From Taishania sp036758285 (GTDB lineage Bacteria > Bacteroidota > Bacteroidia > Flavobacteriales_D > Crocinitomicaceae), in assembly GCA_036758285.1 (NCBI GenBank), contig DAIOWV010000064.1, forward strand, positions 1 through 15,338: a stretch of 15,338 nucleotides of DNA, read 5' to 3'. Below, piece after piece: positions 13,742-15,338 of this stretch. Numbering within the stretch: the stretch's first letter is position 1; the number at the start of each line of letters is the position of its first letter. Both the position numbers and the translations under genes were made by a program. A model generated the notes under the pieces. That model saw only the letters and a program-made list of their open reading frames with translations, ran no database searches and was not told the origin of the DNA.

Positions 13742-15338
13742 TTACTTCGTTAGTACAATTTTTGTTTGATACTTTAAATTGTTAAGCGACTCAAATTCTA
13801 TAAAGTAAACTCCATTTGATAAGAAAGTCATATCTAACTGTTTTGTACTTGCGTCAACATCCAATGTTTTCAATACTTTACCATTCATATCAAAAATAGA
13901 GACTTTCTTCAATTCATTTGTATTCCATGACACAAAGCCTGATGTTGGATTTGGAAATACATCAAATTCGATATTTTTCGTTTGAATAGAAGCATCAGAC
14001 AGACAAAAATTAACAGAATAAGAACCTCCAAAATTAGCTTGTGCAGTGGTCAATTCTCCTAAAACAGATAAAGATGCATCAAGTATTTGAAAACTACCAT
14101 TTCCAGAAGTACATCCAGACAATCCATCCAAAGCTGTATCAAAAATAGTGAACGTATAACAATCATCAGAAAGACAAAATTCATACGACTTTAATCCCTC
14201 ATCTGCATTAATATAAAATGGACTTTTATAAATGGATTCATTACTGTTATTTTTCAACTCCCAACTTGTTTCCCTTGCGTAACAATCTAATACAATATTC
14301 AAATCAATAAGTTGAGGGTCTATCATAATATGCAATGACGAATGAAGATTGTTATTGTCTGTGATATCATCATCGATCCCATTTACCGACTGAATAGTTA
14401 CTGAAAATGTATGGCTACCGGCTGTCAAAGTTGTAATAGGTAATGAAATCTCTACTAATTGTAAAAAGGATAAACTTCCAGACCAATTATACGTCAAATT
14501 TTCAACACCATCAAAACCATATTTTATAATTGCTGACGTCATTGTATTTTGTCCAGTATTTACTAGAGTAAATTTTGGAGCTACATCCGGAGCACACATT
14601 GTTCCGCTTACATTTTTTAATAAAATAATAGCTGCATCATTTGCTACCGACATACCTGGTTGATAACCTTCAACAATAGGTGTTCCAATACCATTAGGAT
14701 CAAGCCAATGTTTTAATTGATTCGTTTGATCACTTCCTGTTGGTTCCCAAGATGAGGAAATCCTCCCATAATAATCAAATCCATTTGGATTCGAGCACAA
14801 TGCTTGTCCTCCCCACAATTGACCTACAATTCTTTTACCATTAAACAAAGGTGAACCTGAAGAAACCCCCTCCGTTGTAGTGCTACGATCCCACTGAACT
14901 CTCCACACACCAAATGGGTCACTTGTAACCCCAGCTATTGTACTCTGCGTTGCCACAGAGGGTTGATCGTCAAAAGATATTTTTTTAATATCACCTCTGG
15001 GATGATGAATCCCATAAGTTTTTTCAGGTGTATCCCCAGTTCGATCCCAACCAGAAAAAAAAACATTATATGATGCAGGAATTGTTCCCGACTCTAAACC
15101 ACCTGTAATTTCAACCAAACAAAAATCAGTGTGTAATTTTCTAGCTCTTAATGTAGAGCCTGACAATGATGAAAACGACGGTTCTGAAGATGGGTTGTTA
15201 CAATCAGGTGATTCCCAATTAAATCTAAACACCCATGTAGCTGGATTACTATAGCAATGATTTGCTGTGAGTACATAGGGCTTTCCATCATATTCCGTAT
15301 TGTTTATCAGGTGATTCCCAATTAAATCTAAACACCCA
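13742..15338 (-). CDS. Lysyl endopeptidase-like serine protease with T9SS sorting domain (5' end beyond right edge)
   Basis: A secreted chymotrypsin-fold protease of the lysyl-endopeptidase/glutamyl-endopeptidase-like S1 type, missing its N-terminus. The frame is open to the window end, so the GTG at 15230-15232 is not the true start: the codons upstream encode YVLTANHC, the catalytic-His motif (His codon 15257-15259). Downstream come the Asp in HTDFCLVEI (codon 15125-15127) and the Ser in GVSSGSPLF (codon 14858-14860), followed by IVGQLWGG as in this family. About 200 residues later there is a CARDB-like beta domain (FTLVNTGQNTMTSAIIKY...), a Cys-containing beta module, and a C-terminal T9SS type A domain (FDVFPNPTSG, LSNGVYFIEF, ending KIVLTK). 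The protein should be exported by T9SS and digest external protein; Lys specificity is not proven. The outermost 33 bases are suspect because they duplicate 15203-15235. Confidence 0.88.
   Translation of the reverse strand, partial: GCLDLIGNHLINNTEYDGKPYVLTANHCYSNPATWVFRFNWESPDCNNPSSEPSFSSLSGSTLRARKLHTDFCLVEITGGLESGTIPASYNVFFSGWDRTGDTPEKTYGIHHPRGDIKKISFDDQPSVATQSTIAGVTSDPFGVWRVQWDRSTTTEGVSSGSPLFNGKRIVGQLWGGQALCSNPNGFDYYGRISSSWEPTGSDQTNQLKHWLDPNGIGTPIVEGYQPGMSVANDAAIILLKNVSGTMCAPDVAPKFTLVNTGQNTMTSAIIKYGFDGVENLTYNWSGSLSFLQLVEISLPITTLTAGSHTFSVTIQSVNGIDDDITDNNNLHSSLHIMIDPQLIDLNIVLDCYARETSWELKNNSNESIYKSPFYINADEGLKSYEFCLSDDCYTFTIFDTALDGLSGCTSGNGSFQILDASLSVLGELTTAQANFGGSYSVNFCLSDASIQTKNIEFDVFPNPTSGFVSWNTNELKKVSIFDMNGKVLKTLDVDASTKQLDMTFLSNGVYFIEFESLNNLKYQTKIVLTK
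15203..15235. repeat. 33-base direct repeat, internal copy
   Basis: This segment is identical, base for base, to 15306-15338. Here it encodes WVFRFNWESPD in the protease frame, a sequence that fits the family, so this is the copy that belongs in place. The flanking bases differ (A at 15202, T at 15305). Confidence 0.9.
15306..15338. repeat. 33-base direct repeat, terminal copy at the window end
   Basis: The last 33 bases are an exact copy of 15203-15235, 103 bases away. In the protease frame this copy is read one frame off and gives a segment (GCLDLIGNHLI) unlike the expected CSGxLINN of the family. It ends exactly at the last base of the window, as expected for a de Bruijn-graph tail or chimeric contig end. 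Confidence 0.85.

Noticed and set aside
15230..15232. GTG as the start codon of the serine protease
   Set aside because: The frame stays open upstream and encodes YVLTANHC with the catalytic His, so the real start lies beyond the window.
1..15338. Mobile elements, CRISPR arrays or phage genes
   Set aside because: No transposase or integrase motifs, no regularly spaced repeats and no terminal inverted repeats were seen; the gene content looks chromosomal.

Overview
The window is AT-rich and comes from a member of the Bacteroidota, most likely a flavobacterium-like lineage. Three things point there. Two secreted proteins end in type IX secretion (T9SS) sorting domains with the YPNP/FPNP hallmark. 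Promoters fit the Bacteroidota pattern TTG-N17-19-TAnnTTTG rather than -35/-10. The accessory operon carries flexirubin/aryl-polyene-type genes. The right edge behaves like a contig end.

Layout, left to right. At 1-95 (minus) is the 5' end of rpmB (ribosomal protein L28), followed by its AT-rich upstream region. Next is a class I aminotransferase (425-1660, minus) with its own terminator and promoter. Divergent from it is a secreted LamG-like T9SS cargo protein (1830-3080, plus), then a terminator and a roughly 360-base gene-poor gap. A VanX/DdpX-type D-Ala-D-Ala dipeptidase lipoprotein (3443-4207, plus) and an unrecognised secreted TPR-like protein (about 4257-5114, plus) follow as a probable pair. 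A shared hairpin separates them from a convergent thiolase (5175-6356, minus). Divergent from the thiolase is shikimate kinase aroK (6522-7048, plus), whose reading frame is broken close to its 3' end.

The most distinctive part is a compact three-gene minus-strand operon at 7050-13639, transcribed from right to left. Its first gene encodes a 1267-residue trifunctional protein (MMPL/RND lipid exporter, PlsC-type acyltransferase and SAM methyltransferase). The second encodes a CrtI/CrtISO-like FAD oxidoreductase and the third a flavin-dependent halogenase-like FAD protein. The genes are separated by 9 bases and then overlap by 4, so they are probably translationally coupled. Together they could esterify, methylate, redox-tailor or halogenate a polyene-type lipid pigment and move it out of the inner membrane. 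The polyketide/fatty-acid-type synthesis genes expected in a flexirubin or aryl-polyene cluster are absent from the window.

Upstream of that operon is a secreted lysyl-endopeptidase-like serine protease with a T9SS tail (13742 to the window end, minus), whose N-terminus lies off the right edge. The last 33 bases of the window exactly repeat an internal segment of this gene in a different reading frame, which most likely marks an assembly artefact.
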